A DNA stretch of 64,000 nucleotides from an uncultured Pirellulaceae bacterium (GCA_937941455.1 CALDHM010000005.1:95636-159635); one strand, 5' to 3'. Counted from the stretch's first letter, positions 9,119 through 18,141 are shown. Numbers and translations: made by a program. Notes: a model not told the origin generated them from the sequence alone.

Positions 9119-9220
9119 GACTTTGGCTTAAATCGATTGGCCGTAACGCGTTAGCGTCCGGTTTCTGCGGGAATCGTGGGCTCATACCCCACGGCCGATA
9201 GGTTTTGGCGTAAAGCCTAG
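9119..9220. repeat. roughly 100-bp imperfect palindromic dispersed repeat, copy 1
   Basis: The arms CTTTGGCTTAAA...TTGGCCG and CGGCCGATAGG...GTAAAG are imperfect inverted repeats. The middle contains ACGCGTTAGCGTCCGG. Relatives occur at 55617-55722 (same orientation) and 48524-48592 (opposite); TAGCGTCCGGTTTCTGC (9152-9168) is identical in the 48.5-kb copy. It lies in the divergent gap between trpF and the SDR gene. Confidence 0.75.
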
Positions 9221-9253
9221 TCGTCGTCATCGATTATCGCTAAAGTCTTTCAC

Positions 9254-10345
9254 ATGATTATCCGGGGTACAAACTTTGACGCAACCAAGATTCCACTGCC
9301 GGCCGCTGCGACATTCCCGTTGCTGTTTCGGATGGGGGAGACCTTGCCGTTGTTGGTGACGGGCGTGTCGGGGGTGGCCGGACTGAACGCCTACGCGTTT
9401 TTCCGCCAACGCTACGGCGATGCGGTCGTCGGTCAGCGGCCTCGCAATAACTGGCCGCTGACCGGCCCGGGAATCGTGGGGGTCGACATGGAGAATCGAG
9501 ACGGCTTTCGGCGCTTGATTCACGAAGGGGAATTTCGAGCCGTCCTCAGTTGCGGCGGCAGCTGCGCCCTGAAGTCCTGCGAGCTCGACCGGGACATGGC
9601 TCGCCGCGTCAATGTGGCGTCGATCGAGTCGCTGCTCGACGCGATCGAGGGGACCTCGACTCGGCTGGTTCATTTGTCGATCGATCTCGTCTACTCTGGC
9701 CGCGGAACCGGCAATCACCGCGAACACGACCCTCCCGATCCGGTCACGATTTACGGGGCGACGATGGTGGAGGCCGAGGAGTTGATCCTCGCGCGGCGGC
9801 CGGGGGCGCTAGTTGGGCGGATTTCGCTGCCGATGGGGATCAGCTTCAATGGCCATGCTGGGGCGATCGACTGGATTCAAGCCCGCTTTGCAAAGAAAAA
9901 GCCGGCGACCCTTTACTATGACGAGGTGCGGACGCCGACCTACGTCGAGTGCCTGAGTGAAGTCTGCGAAGAATTATTGGCCAGCCAGGCCGCGGGGCTG
10001 TATCACCTGGGGGGGACCAGGCACCTTTCGCTGAATCAAATCGCCCAGATCGTCAATCGAGTTGGAGGCTATCGGCCTGAAGACCTGCGAGGTTGCTACC
10101 GCATCGAAGCCGGGCCAATGCCACCGCGGGCCGGCAACGTGACGATGAACTCGGATAAGCTGCGACAACTTTTGGGACGGGATCCGTTCGTCCCCTGGCC
10201 GTATTTCGACGAGTTGGTTCCTACCGATCGAAGTTGGCACTTCGACCGCTCGCGCTTCGCGGGCTCTCGGCGTTTACTGGAAAGGTTGCTCTACTGCCGC
10301 CCTTTGCCCGGCCAGCGGCTGGAGGATTTTCTGCGGGAGGGTTGA
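9254..10345 (+). CDS. RmlD-like NAD(P)-dependent sugar epimerase/reductase (extended SDR)
   Basis: A 363-residue extended short-chain dehydrogenase closest to dTDP-4-dehydrorhamnose reductase. The nucleotide-binding motif GVSGVAG is at 37-43, the catalytic Ser region is HLSIDLVYSG (140-149), and the active-site tyrosine is in YGATM (167-171). The lysine normally four residues after the tyrosine is replaced by Met171, so the usual reductase/epimerase chemistry may be impaired. Later segments such as YHLGGTRHLSLNQIA are also RmlD-like. ATG 9254 gives a 36-residue extension before the Rossmann motif; ATG 9332 is an equally good start, and neither has a clear SD. Transcribed divergently from trpF. 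The substrate is unknown. Confidence 0.8.
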   Translation: MIIRGTNFDATKIPLPAAATFPLLFRMGETLPLLVTGVSGVAGLNAYAFFRQRYGDAVVGQRPRNNWPLTGPGIVGVDMENRDGFRRLIHEGEFRAVLSCGGSCALKSCELDRDMARRVNVASIESLLDAIEGTSTRLVHLSIDLVYSGRGTGNHREHDPPDPVTIYGATMVEAEELILARRPGALVGRISLPMGISFNGHAGAIDWIQARFAKKKPATLYYDEVRTPTYVECLSEVCEELLASQAAGLYHLGGTRHLSLNQIAQIVNRVGGYRPEDLRGCYRIEAGPMPPRAGNVTMNSDKLRQLLGRDPFVPWPYFDELVPTDRSWHFDRSRFAGSRRLLERLLYCRPLPGQRLEDFLREG

Positions 10346-10459
10346 TTTCTCCTCAGAGCGTTGACTTCGGAATCAAGTGCGGATTTCACCGACAAGCGCG
10401 AGGTCGCGGCGCGTTACGTTTTCGCGATCCCATCCTCCCGCAGCTCTCAACAAATTTCT

Positions 10460-10512
10460 CCATTCTCCCGAGGAAAAGGGTCGCGGCGCAGCCGCGCGGC
10501 GGGGGGGAAGGA
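10460..10512 (+). repeat. dispersed intergenic hairpin, diverged copy
   Basis: CATTCTCCCGAGGAAAAGGG followed by the palindrome GCGGCGCAGCCGC and a G-run. It resembles the 3.7-kb copy. Confidence 0.45.
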
Positions 10513-10556
10513 ATTGGCGGCGCAGCGATTGCTGAAGCTCAGGGAGAATCATAATG

Positions 10557-10610
10557 CCCCCTCTCCGACCCTGGCGGGCCGCCTCTCCCCGAGCAGACGG
10601 GAAAGGAATG
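10557..10610 (-). repeat. dispersed intergenic hairpin of the GGGAGAG...GAGAGGGGG family
   Basis: Read on the minus strand: CTCGGGGAGAGGCGGCCC, then GCCAGGGTCGGAGAGGGGG. This is the same plan as the copies at 26619 and 58840. Confidence 0.65.
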
Positions 10611-10625
10611 AGGTTGGAATAACAA

Positions 10626-10653
10626 AGGCGTGCCGAGATGAACTCGCACGCCT
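10626..10653 (-). terminator. possible terminator of the DUF1573 gene
   Basis: On the minus strand an AGGCGTGCGAG / CTCGGCACGCCT stem with a TTCAT loop and one bulged G is followed by TTTGTTATT. It lies about 95 bases past the stop codon. The T-tract is weak. Confidence 0.45.
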
Positions 10654-10748
10654 CCAAACCATGGGGATATTTCGATTGTCGACTGTAACCGTACGATCGG
10701 CGGTTTTACCGCACTCGAACCTCCAGCCGGCCGTTGTTGCGTCGGAAT

Positions 10749-12011
10749 TTACTTTTGCTTGTCACCCACGATGGTGTTCGCGATCACCTGAGCCTTGAAA
10801 TTTACTCGGAGCTCAGGTTGCGCTTCACTGTTGGTGCGAATCACAATGTCGTCGGCCACAATGCCTTCTTTATCGGCATTGAACTTGAAGACCACGATGT
10901 GCAAGGTTTTTGCCCCCCCGAAGTCGCGAGAGAATTCCAGCCGCGAGTTTTCGCTAATGATTTCCTGAATCTCAAACGGTTCTTTGCCGGAAATGATCAG
11001 CTTTTTCTCGTGAGATTTCCCCTTTTCGATCATGCCCAAATTGATGTCGGAGGCCGTAATCGGCGACTCGATACTACCCGTCACGGGGACCGTCAAAATC
11101 GCGTTGTTCAAGTCATTGGTCTTGACGGTCAAAATGTCGTTGAATCTTCCGTTGGGAGCGCTCCCGCTCAATTCCAGCGTCAACAAATAGTCGGTGCGGC
11201 TGCGGCTGCGGTCCCGCATCGACTCCTTCACGTCGACGACAATGTTCGGGTTGCTGCAAACCGCCGATTCGACTCGCCAGTCGTGGCGGCCTGCATACTT
11301 GACAAGGAGCGAACGTTCCGCGGGGGTCCCCTTGGCAACGGCTCCGAAATCAATCGTGCCTGGTTCGAAGACGACGTCGGTGCGGATCAGCCCTTTGACG
11401 CTGAAGCGGACTTCGGAATACTCTGAGTAAGGCTCGCGTTTGCTGACGCCTACCGAGAGAGTCGCCGAGCGAGCCCCTGAGAAAGCCACCGTGTCGAAGC
11501 GGGCCTCGATTTTCGCGGTTTCTCCCGGCTTTACCTCGTTAGTCAGGATCCTGGCCTTGGTGCAACCGCAACTTGTTCGCACTCCTGTCAGATAGAGGGT
11601 TGTATCCAAAGAGTTCACAAACTCAAAAATGTGAACCTGATTTGACGCCTTGGCAACCGCTCCAAAATCGTGATCCTTGTCGACCCCATCGACGATCGCC
11701 TGACTCCAATGGAACTTAGGACCGTTGGATACTCTCAAACCGGGAATGGCCCCAGACGGGGCGGGAATTTGTTGGATGCTTTGCCCTTGCGGCTGCCCGG
11801 AGATTTGGGAGGCTGCCGGATTTTGGATTATGGAGCCGCCAGGCTGAACCGGAGTTTGCTGCAACGGACTGGCCGGCTGCACCGGGGGCCGATACTGCTG
11901 CGCCGGTGGCTGGTAGTAGTTGCCGCCGCGGCCGCGAAAGATTTGGCCGTGCAGGTCCGGGGTAAACCAACAACAAGTGACAACGACGACCAACCATTTC
12001 CGAAAAAACAT
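10749..12011 (-). CDS. secreted DUF1573 protein with three Ig-like repeats
   Basis: A 420-residue protein. ATG 12011 is chosen because GAGG lies seven bases upstream; a TTG four codons earlier also keeps the frame open. A signal peptide (MFFRKWLVVVVTCCW...LHG) is followed by a Gln/Pro-rich linker to about residue 90. The DUF1573 region then repeats an Ig-like unit three times, each with an aliphatic F/LG-V/M-x-K-G type start: HDFGAVAK, IDFGAVAKG and INLGMIEKG. The first unit holds the hallmark TSCGCTKA. Family knowledge: DUF1573 proteins are envelope proteins of Bacteroidetes and planctomycetes with ASH/Ig-like folds and no defined reaction. The CGC pair may bind metal or form a disulfide. 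Confidence 0.88.
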   Translation of the reverse strand: MFFRKWLVVVVTCCWFTPDLHGQIFRGRGGNYYQPPAQQYRPPVQPASPLQQTPVQPGGSIIQNPAASQISGQPQGQSIQQIPAPSGAIPGLRVSNGPKFHWSQAIVDGVDKDHDFGAVAKASNQVHIFEFVNSLDTTLYLTGVRTSCGCTKARILTNEVKPGETAKIEARFDTVAFSGARSATLSVGVSKREPYSEYSEVRFSVKGLIRTDVVFEPGTIDFGAVAKGTPAERSLLVKYAGRHDWRVESAVCSNPNIVVDVKESMRDRSRSRTDYLLTLELSGSAPNGRFNDILTVKTNDLNNAILTVPVTGSIESPITASDINLGMIEKGKSHEKKLIISGKEPFEIQEIISENSRLEFSRDFGGAKTLHIVVFKFNADKEGIVADDIVIRTNSEAQPELRVNFKAQVIANTIVGDKQK

Positions 12012-12377
12012 TTCAATCCTCAAAGTTGTTCAGCGAATTGACTCGGTTTCGAATTCCAGCCGCTGACGCGAAATCCGTTGTTGAAAGCTGAATAATCATT
12101 CCCCCGACTTGACGCAAAACAAAGAAGAATCACGAAAAAAAATCGAGAAATTTCTAGTGATTTTCAGAAAGATTGCGGGGTGGCTAAAGTCGGACATTTG
12201 CAGCAGTTTTGACCGATCTGCACGGGACAACGATCGATCAAAAGAATTCGTCCAACAGAACCGCACCCATCCCAAGCGACGGACGATATTAGAGAAATTG
12301 CAGAGCCGATCCCATTACCAACAGTGCTCGTAACCCGAGGGCGTAGGCGAGGGCCAATTTTGGGATAGGCTCTTAAA
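12012..12377. other. intergenic leader of the DUF1573 gene
   Basis: A 366-bp gap between tRNA-Gln and the DUF1573 gene, both on the minus strand. A 74-codon plus-strand frame here is A-rich with no SD, and I do not call it. No strong promoter or structure recognised. Confidence 0.5.
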
Positions 12378-12448
12378 TTACCCCGCTAGGATTCGAACCT
12401 AGACAGACAGAACCAAAATCTGTAGTGCTACCGTTACACCACGGGGCA
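12378..12448 (-). tRNA. tRNA-Gln (TTG)
   Basis: A full cloverleaf on the minus strand: acceptor TGCCCCG/CGGGGTA (U1-A72, one G-U pair), D arm GTGT...GCAC, anticodon stem ACAGA/TCTGT with loop TTTTGGT giving anticodon TTG, a 4-nt variable loop, and T arm CTAGG-TTCGAAT-CCTAG. The U1-A72 pair is typical of glutamine tRNA. CCA is not encoded. It starts 33 bases after the rex stop codon on the same strand, so the two may share a transcript. Confidence 0.95.
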
Positions 12449-12481
12449 ATCTGGAAGAGTGTGGCAACGACATAGAAGAAT

Positions 12482-13123
12482 TTACTCGACGATCTGCTTT
12501 TGGACAACGGCAAATACCAATTGTTCCAATTCGATCGTGAGTTCAACTGACGAGACACTGACCGATTTCGGCAGGTTCAAATTCACAGGTGCAAAATTGA
12601 GAATTCCCAAAATCCCCGATCGAGCGATGATTTCCCCCGTTTTCTGTGCCTCCTCGGCCGGGACCGCCAGAATCGCCAGTTGAATCCCCCGCTCCCGGAC
12701 CGTTGCGGCGAAATGTCGTAGGGGCAGTACCTCCAAGCCGTGGAGCCGGCGGCCGATCAAAGCGGGGTTCTCGTCAAACGCTGCTTCGATGGCGAATCCT
12801 CGCTGGCGAAACCCTTGGTAGCCGATCAGGGCTTGGCCGAGATTCCCGCAGCCGACGATCGCTGCACGCCAGGCTCGATTGATGCCCAGGGTGTCGCGAA
12901 TAACCTGGATCAAGTCAGCGCACCGGTAGCCGATTCCCGCATACCCAAGGCGATTGAATGCGGCGAAATCCTTGCGGACTTGCGCATCGCTGATCCCCAG
13001 CTGTTCGCCGAGAGCCCGCGAACTGATCGTCTCGCATCCTTGTCTGATGTGATCCTCCAGCCCGCGGAGGTAGCGGCTCAGCCGCGCGATCATCGCCTTC
13101 GAATGCCCTGACTTCATTTCCAT
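12482..13123 (-). CDS. rex: redox-sensing transcriptional repressor Rex
   Basis: A 213-residue repressor from ATG 13123. The frame extends 25 codons further upstream, but that extension has no family similarity; ATG 13117 is also possible. The N-terminal winged helix (ISSRALGEQLGISDAQVRKDFAAFNRLGYAGIGY) fits the Rex DNA-binding domain and ends in the usual GxxGxGY hinge. The Rossmann domain carries IVGCGNLGQAL for NAD(H), and the C-terminal swapped helix is present (VSVSSVELTIELEQLVFAV). Family knowledge: Rex represses fermentative and respiratory genes when NADH is low. It stands upstream of tRNA-Gln, and no respiratory gene is adjacent. Confidence 0.95.
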   Translation of the reverse strand: MEMKSGHSKAMIARLSRYLRGLEDHIRQGCETISSRALGEQLGISDAQVRKDFAAFNRLGYAGIGYRCADLIQVIRDTLGINRAWRAAIVGCGNLGQALIGYQGFRQRGFAIEAAFDENPALIGRRLHGLEVLPLRHFAATVRERGIQLAILAVPAEEAQKTGEIIARSGILGILNFAPVNLNLPKSVSVSSVELTIELEQLVFAVVQKQIVE

Positions 13124-13641
13124 GCCCGCCGATTTATTTCCGTTTCGCCACTGGCCCATCGGCCGTCCCGCGCCGACAACCCTCCGTCGGGGATGCAAGG
13201 GACTAAGATCTCGTCCAGGAGATTACCCCGCCAGGACGTTCAATCGCAGGGCTCGCCGCCGGCGCGTTCGAACTGTCGGGCAAAATTTCTGTTTCACCAT
13301 AGTCCGGGGCGGTCGCTACCGTCGAATTTTACGATCCAAACGTCACAGAAATAACTCATTCTCCAAGTTTTCCAGAAAATTAATCCGCCTTTTTCTGCCC
13401 GACTAATCTATCTTGCCCTGTCCGCCGATTTTAACAGTAATCAAGGAGGACCAAATTCCAGCCCGAGTTCAACGCTTGGGACGGGACCGAAACTGGCTGA
13501 TCGTTCGCGTTAAAGGATGTAAATGACGGAACACCACCGGTTGGGCATGGAGAATTATGGTACGGCAGGGCGAAACGGAAATCGCCAGACCAGATGCCGC
13601 CTCTAGGGTCAAACGTCAATTTTTTCATTTGGAGAATTGAA
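13124..13641. other. divergent intergenic region between rex and the YTV gene
   Basis: A gap of about 518 bp probably carrying both promoters and a long 5' leader for the highly repetitive YTV gene. AAGGAGG occurs at 13443-13449, but no start codon follows at a useful distance. No clear Rex operator was recognised. Confidence 0.45.
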
Positions 13642-14958
13642 ATGAAAGTGGTACGAAGTCTGCTGGCTTCTGCAGCTCTTGTTGCAGCGATGTCGGCCAG
13701 CTTCAGCTGGGGCCAATGTTGTGGCGGCGCAAGCTACAACGCTGTTGGAGCGAGTGCTCCTGCCGTGGTTGGAGCAGACGGCGGCGCCGGGAATGGTTGC
13801 GGTCATACCGTAATGCGAACGGTCCGTCGCGTTGTCATGGAACAACAACAAGTTACTCGGACTCGAACGGTTGTTCGCAACGTTTGGGAAGAGCAACAGG
13901 TCCCGGTCACTCGGGTAATCCGCGAAACAGCTTACCGCACCGAAGACTACACCGTGCGGGTTCCTGTTCGCGAGCAATCGACTCGGACGGTTTCCTACAC
14001 CGTTCGCAAGCCAGTTCGTGAGCAAACCGTCCACACCGTGAACTACACGGTTCGGGTTCCTGTTCGCGAAATGCAATCCAAAGAAGTAACCTACAATGTT
14101 CGTCGGGTGGTTAAGGAAACTCAAATGCGAAACGTAACTCGGACGGTTCGCGTTCCTTACACCGAGACACGCACAATCACCGTTCGCGGCGGTCACTGGG
14201 AAACTCGCCAAGAAGTTATCCCGGGTCGCACCTACAGCCGGTTGGTCCGTCATCGCGGTGGGTTCAGCTACGATCCTTGCAGCTGCCGTTGCCGTTGGAC
14301 TCCGGGCTGCTGGGAGCGCGTTTGCTGCCAAGCTCCTGACCGCGTTGTTTGCCGACGCGTTTGGGTTCCGACCTGCGAAACTCGCGAAGTCTGCTGCACG
14401 AAGTATCGTTGCGAGACCGTTTGCGAACAAGTTCCGGTCACCGTTTGCCGGGTTGTTTGCGAGCCTTGCACGAAAGTCGTTAACTACTGCGTGACTCGCT
14501 GGGTTTGCGAAACTCGTTCGAAAGAAGTTGTCCGCTGCCACACCCGCTGGGTTTGCGAAACCTGCACGAAAGAAGTGCCGGTTTGCACCGTTCGCTGGGT
14601 TTGCGAAACTCGTCAACGCTGCGTACCGTACACCGTTTGCCGTACGGTTACCGAAACCAAGTGCGTGCGAGTTTGCCGCAAGGTATGCGAGCAAGTTCCG
14701 TACACGGTAACGGTTTGTGTTCCTCGCGTTGTATGCGAGGAAGTACCTGTAACCGTTTGCAGTGCACCTTGCTGCGATCCTTGCGATCCTTGCTGCGGAC
14801 GTAACGGCCTGTTCAACGGCCGGATCCGTGGCTTGCTGGCTCGCGTTCGCGGTCTGCTGAGCTTCCGTCACTGCTGCGGCGGTTTCGGTGGTGGCTGCGG
14901 ATGCGGCGACGCTGGCTGCGACGGCGGCAACGTTGGCGCAGGTTGCGGTTGCAACTAA
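13642..14958 (+). CDS. secreted YTV-repeat cysteine-rich cell-surface protein
   Basis: A 438-residue protein from ATG 13642 (GGAG seven bases upstream; 16 upstream in-frame codons rejected). A signal peptide ends around SASFSWG. Two repeat halves follow. The first (about residues 60-195) is Cys-free and built of 16-residue units such as EQTVHTVNYTVRVPVR, carrying the YTV motif that names the planctomycete Pfam family YTV. The second half (about 210-390) repeats a related 16-residue unit with cysteines added, e.g. CHTRWVCETCTKEVPV. A basic segment (NGRIRGLLARVRGLLSFR) precedes a Gly/Cys tail ending GCGCN. A stable disulfide-linked surface or wall component is likely. Codon usage is repetitive, and DNA-level repeats such as CGCTGGGTTTGCGAAAC occur. 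A terminator follows. Confidence 0.88.
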   Translation: MKVVRSLLASAALVAAMSASFSWGQCCGGASYNAVGASAPAVVGADGGAGNGCGHTVMRTVRRVVMEQQQVTRTRTVVRNVWEEQQVPVTRVIRETAYRTEDYTVRVPVREQSTRTVSYTVRKPVREQTVHTVNYTVRVPVREMQSKEVTYNVRRVVKETQMRNVTRTVRVPYTETRTITVRGGHWETRQEVIPGRTYSRLVRHRGGFSYDPCSCRCRWTPGCWERVCCQAPDRVVCRRVWVPTCETREVCCTKYRCETVCEQVPVTVCRVVCEPCTKVVNYCVTRWVCETRSKEVVRCHTRWVCETCTKEVPVCTVRWVCETRQRCVPYTVCRTVTETKCVRVCRKVCEQVPYTVTVCVPRVVCEEVPVTVCSAPCCDPCDPCCGRNGLFNGRIRGLLARVRGLLSFRHCCGGFGGGCGCGDAGCDGGNVGAGCGCN

Positions 14959-15012
14959 TTGAACTCGGTCTGGCCCAGTCAGACCGGCTCGATAACTCAC
15001 GAATCTCAAGGA

Positions 15013-15046
15013 GGCTCGGGGCCTGAAAATCCCGGGCCGTTTTTTT
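15013..15046 (+). terminator. Rho-independent terminator of the YTV gene
   Basis: Stem GGCTCGGG / CCCGGGCC (one T-G pair), a 10-nt loop, then seven Ts, 55 bases past the stop codon. Confidence 0.85.
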
Positions 15047-15377
15047 GCGCGCTCTCGGGTCCCCGCCGCTGGTGTGATCTTTGCTCGCCCAAGCGTCCTT
15101 CCCTGCGGCCTCACTGCGCTCGTTTCGCGACCCGCCCAGTGGAAGGGTGATTTGGAGGGGCGAAAAAAAAGCCGCTGCTCTCCACTATCCCTCTGGGAGC
15201 GTCGGCCCGGCAGGGCCGAAGAGGAGGCTCGATCGCCTCCCAGTCACGTCTCGACGACCTACCGAATCGCCTCGCGATTCGCCGCCGAGCCGCTCCGAAT
15301 TGAAGCGGCGTTTCGACGGCATTACACTAGGAGGGGCGAGTGGGATCGGCAAACGAATTTTCTCTTTGGAGTTCCCG
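15047..15377. other. intergenic between YTV gene and M16 peptidase gene
   Basis: A 331-bp gap. The frame of the peptidase gene is open through much of it, but the sequence is repeat-like and I read it as untranslated. It contains one hairpin repeat at 15188-15228. Confidence 0.55.
15188..15228 (+). repeat. dispersed intergenic hairpin of the GGGAGAG...GAGAGG family
   Basis: CCCTCTGGGAGCGTCGGCCC then GGCAGGGCCGAAGAGGAGG. Inner palindrome GGCCCGGCAGGGCC. Confidence 0.65.
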
Positions 15378-18134
15378 ATGTTACGCGCGATCGTTTCTCT
15401 GGCTATCTTTTTGGCTGCGTCGCAGCTATTGGCCCAAAGCCCCACTAAAATCGCTTCGGTTGAGGGAGTTACCGAGTATCAGTACGAAAACGGAGCCAGA
15501 GTGCTGCTGTTTCCAGAGCCCTCCAAGCCGACCATCACGGTCAACATGACCGTGCTGGTCGGCTCGCGTCACGAGGGCTACGGCGAGGCGGGCATGGCGC
15601 ACCTGCTGGAGCATATGGTGTTCAAGGGAACCCCGACCTTCCCGAACATCCCGACCGCTCTCCGCGACCACGGCGCCAGCTTCAACGGCACGACCAACAG
15701 CGATCGCACGAACTACTTTGAAACCCTGCCGGCGAATGACGAGAATCTCGAATTCGCCATCCACATGGAATGCGACCGACTTGTCAACAGCAACATCCGC
15801 TCGGAAGACTTGCAGTCGGAGTTCACCGTGGTGCGGAACGAATTCGAGCGGGGCGAGAACAGCCCCCAAGGCGTCTTGATGCAGCGTGTCATGGCGGCGG
15901 CCTACGAGTGGCACAACTATGGCAAAACGACCATCGGTAACCGGACCGACATCGAGCGGGTCCCCATCGATAGCCTGCGGGCTTTTTACAAAAAATACTA
16001 CCAGCCCGACAACGTGGTGCTCATCATCACCGGGAAATTCGACGAGCAGAAGGCGTTGGCCCTGACCAACAAATACTTGGGGTCCATCCCCCGACCGGCC
16101 CGCAAACTCGTCCCGACCTGGACCGAGGAACCTCCGCAAGATGGCGAGCGGTTCGTGTCGCTCAAGCGGGTCGGCAGCATCGGCTACGTCACCGCGGCCT
16201 ACCACATGCCGGCGGCGGCCCACGAGGATTGGGCGCCACTGACCATCCTGGCCAGCGTGATGTCGGAAGATAAAGTCGGGTTGCTCGAACAAGTACTGGT
16301 CGAACCAGGAATCGCGTCGAGTGCTTCGGCCCGGGCAGACAATTCTCACGATCCGGGATTGTTCTTCGTGTCGGTCCAGCCCACCGAGGGGAACTTGGAT
16401 CGCTCGCGCGAGGTCTTGCTGTCCACCATGGATGGGCTGGGGAATCAAACTTTCGAGCCGGAGGCCATTGCGCGGGCCATCGTCCGCTACCGCCGCAATG
16501 CCGAGGAACTGATGTTCGACGCCGGCCGCGTGGCCCAGGCTCTCAGCACCGCGGCATCGCTGGGTGACTGGCGATTGATGTTTATCCAACGGGACCGCAT
16601 CAATGCGGTGAAACCTGAGGACGTGCAACGAGTCGCCCGGACGTATTTTCCAAGCTACAACCGCACGGTCGGCGTGTTTACCCCGACCGACGCACCGCAA
16701 CGCTTGTCGATCCCCGCGGTTTCTTCCCTCAAGTCGTTGGTGGAAAACTACACCGGCGGTGCGGCGGTCGCCGCTGGCGAGGAATTCGACCCACGACCCG
16801 AGAACCTCGAGGCGCGGATCGTCAACGTGGATGTCAACGGCATCAAGGTCGGTATGCTGCAAAAGAAGAACCGCGGCGAAACCGTCAACATGAACATCAC
16901 GCTGCACTACGGCAATGAAGAATCGCTGAACGGCAAATCGACGGCGGCCAGCATGTTGTCCCAAATGTTGATGGCCGGAACTTCGACGATGGATCGCCAA
17001 CAACTGCAAGCCAAAATGACCGAGCTGGGGGTCCGCATCTCGGCCGGTGGTGGGGTCGGCGGTCGCGGTGGTGGTCGCCGTGGCGGTGGTGGCGGCCTGG
17101 CTGGCGGTTCGCCGGGCGATCTCTCGTTCTCGATTCAAGCGAAGCGTAGTTCGCTTCTGCCTGCCCTGCGGATGGTCGGTGATATTCTCCGCGATCCGGC
17201 CTTCCCCGCTGAGGAGTTCGAACAGACTCGCACCCGCATGGCGACGATGCTGAAGCAAATGGTGACCGAGCCGCAGTTGCTGGCCCCCAGCGAATTGTCG
17301 CGGGCTCTTTCGCAGTACCCCAAGGACGATATTCGCTACGTGCCGACTCTGGAGGAGACCATCGAGCGGATCGAAGCGATGACCCTGGACGACATCCGGG
17401 CGATCTACAAGGAGCAATTGTCGGCGGGCAACGTCGAGGTGGCGATTGTCGGTGAATTCAATCCCCAAGAAATCCTGCCGGCACTGACTGAAATCCTGGA
17501 CGACTGGAAATCGAACGTCGGCTACCGGTCGATCGACCGCGAGGTCGCTAAGGGTCTCCAGGGAACAAAAAAAGAAATCAATACGCCGGACAAGGCGAAT
17601 GCGTTGTTCGTCGCTGGCCTATCGTTCCCGATGAACGATAGCGATCCGGACGTCGAAGCCTTGCAACTGGGGAATTTCATTCTCGGCGGCGGAACGCTGT
17701 CCTCGCGGCTGGGGGATCGGATCCGCCAGAAAGAGGGGCTTTCCTACGGTGTGACCTCGTCGATCGGCATTCCGTCGCGTGGCAACGACGCCCGCTTCAC
17801 GATCAACGCGATCACTAATCCCGAGAATATCGACCTGGTCGAGAAGGCGGCGATGGAGGAACTGACTCGCTTCATCAACGAGGGGCCTACGGAGCAAGAG
17901 GTGACGGACGCCCGCAACGCCTGGCTGGAGAGCCAGAAGGTCAGCCGCTCGTCCGACGAATCGATCGCGGTGCAAATCAGCTCGAACTTGCGACTGGGGC
18001 GGACGTTCCAGTTCACCATTGAGCGAGAACGTCGCATCGCCTCGCTGACCGCAGCCGACATCCAAGCGGCATTCAAAAAGCACATCAACCCGGCGAATCT
18101 TGTTATCATCCGAGCTGGCGACTTCAAAAAATAG
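15378..18134 (+). CDS. secreted M16-family zinc metallopeptidase (pitrilysin/insulinase type)
   Basis: A 918-residue protein from ATG 15378, chosen for GGAG six bases upstream and the signal peptide that follows (MLRAIVSLAIFLAASQLLAQ). The inverted zinc motif HLLEH is at 75-79, with the downstream glutamate segment RNEFERGENSPQG as in active M16 proteases. The second half is a paired M16 domain (GTSTMDRQQL..., then GLSFPMNDSDP... and LSSRLGDRIRQKEGLSYGV) without a zinc motif, as in two-domain M16B/M16C enzymes. A Gly/Arg-rich low-complexity loop (GGVGGRGGGRRGGGGG) interrupts the second half. Expected location: periplasm. It probably degrades peptides inside a closed chamber. Confidence 0.93.
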   Translation: MLRAIVSLAIFLAASQLLAQSPTKIASVEGVTEYQYENGARVLLFPEPSKPTITVNMTVLVGSRHEGYGEAGMAHLLEHMVFKGTPTFPNIPTALRDHGASFNGTTNSDRTNYFETLPANDENLEFAIHMECDRLVNSNIRSEDLQSEFTVVRNEFERGENSPQGVLMQRVMAAAYEWHNYGKTTIGNRTDIERVPIDSLRAFYKKYYQPDNVVLIITGKFDEQKALALTNKYLGSIPRPARKLVPTWTEEPPQDGERFVSLKRVGSIGYVTAAYHMPAAAHEDWAPLTILASVMSEDKVGLLEQVLVEPGIASSASARADNSHDPGLFFVSVQPTEGNLDRSREVLLSTMDGLGNQTFEPEAIARAIVRYRRNAEELMFDAGRVAQALSTAASLGDWRLMFIQRDRINAVKPEDVQRVARTYFPSYNRTVGVFTPTDAPQRLSIPAVSSLKSLVENYTGGAAVAAGEEFDPRPENLEARIVNVDVNGIKVGMLQKKNRGETVNMNITLHYGNEESLNGKSTAASMLSQMLMAGTSTMDRQQLQAKMTELGVRISAGGGVGGRGGGRRGGGGGLAGGSPGDLSFSIQAKRSSLLPALRMVGDILRDPAFPAEEFEQTRTRMATMLKQMVTEPQLLAPSELSRALSQYPKDDIRYVPTLEETIERIEAMTLDDIRAIYKEQLSAGNVEVAIVGEFNPQEILPALTEILDDWKSNVGYRSIDREVAKGLQGTKKEINTPDKANALFVAGLSFPMNDSDPDVEALQLGNFILGGGTLSSRLGDRIRQKEGLSYGVTSSIGIPSRGNDARFTINAITNPENIDLVEKAAMEELTRFINEGPTEQEVTDARNAWLESQKVSRSSDESIAVQISSNLRLGRTFQFTIERERRIASLTAADIQAAFKKHINPANLVIIRAGDFKK

Positions 18135-18141
18135 TGGGCCC

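Larger units (their letters stand above)
10346..10748. other. intergenic with two hairpin repeats and a possible terminator
   Basis: A 403-bp gap between the SDR gene and the convergent DUF1573 gene. No credible ORF. It holds hairpin repeats at 10460-10512 and 10557-10610 and a stem at 10626-10653. Confidence 0.6.

Noticed and set aside
12109..12333. 74-codon plus-strand ORF
   Set aside because: Lys/Arg-rich low-complexity translation of an AT-rich leader, with no SD.
13609..15114. 501-codon minus-strand ORF across the YTV gene
   Set aside because: Asn/Ala-rich antisense translation of a repetitive coding sequence; the plus strand has SD, signal peptide and terminator.
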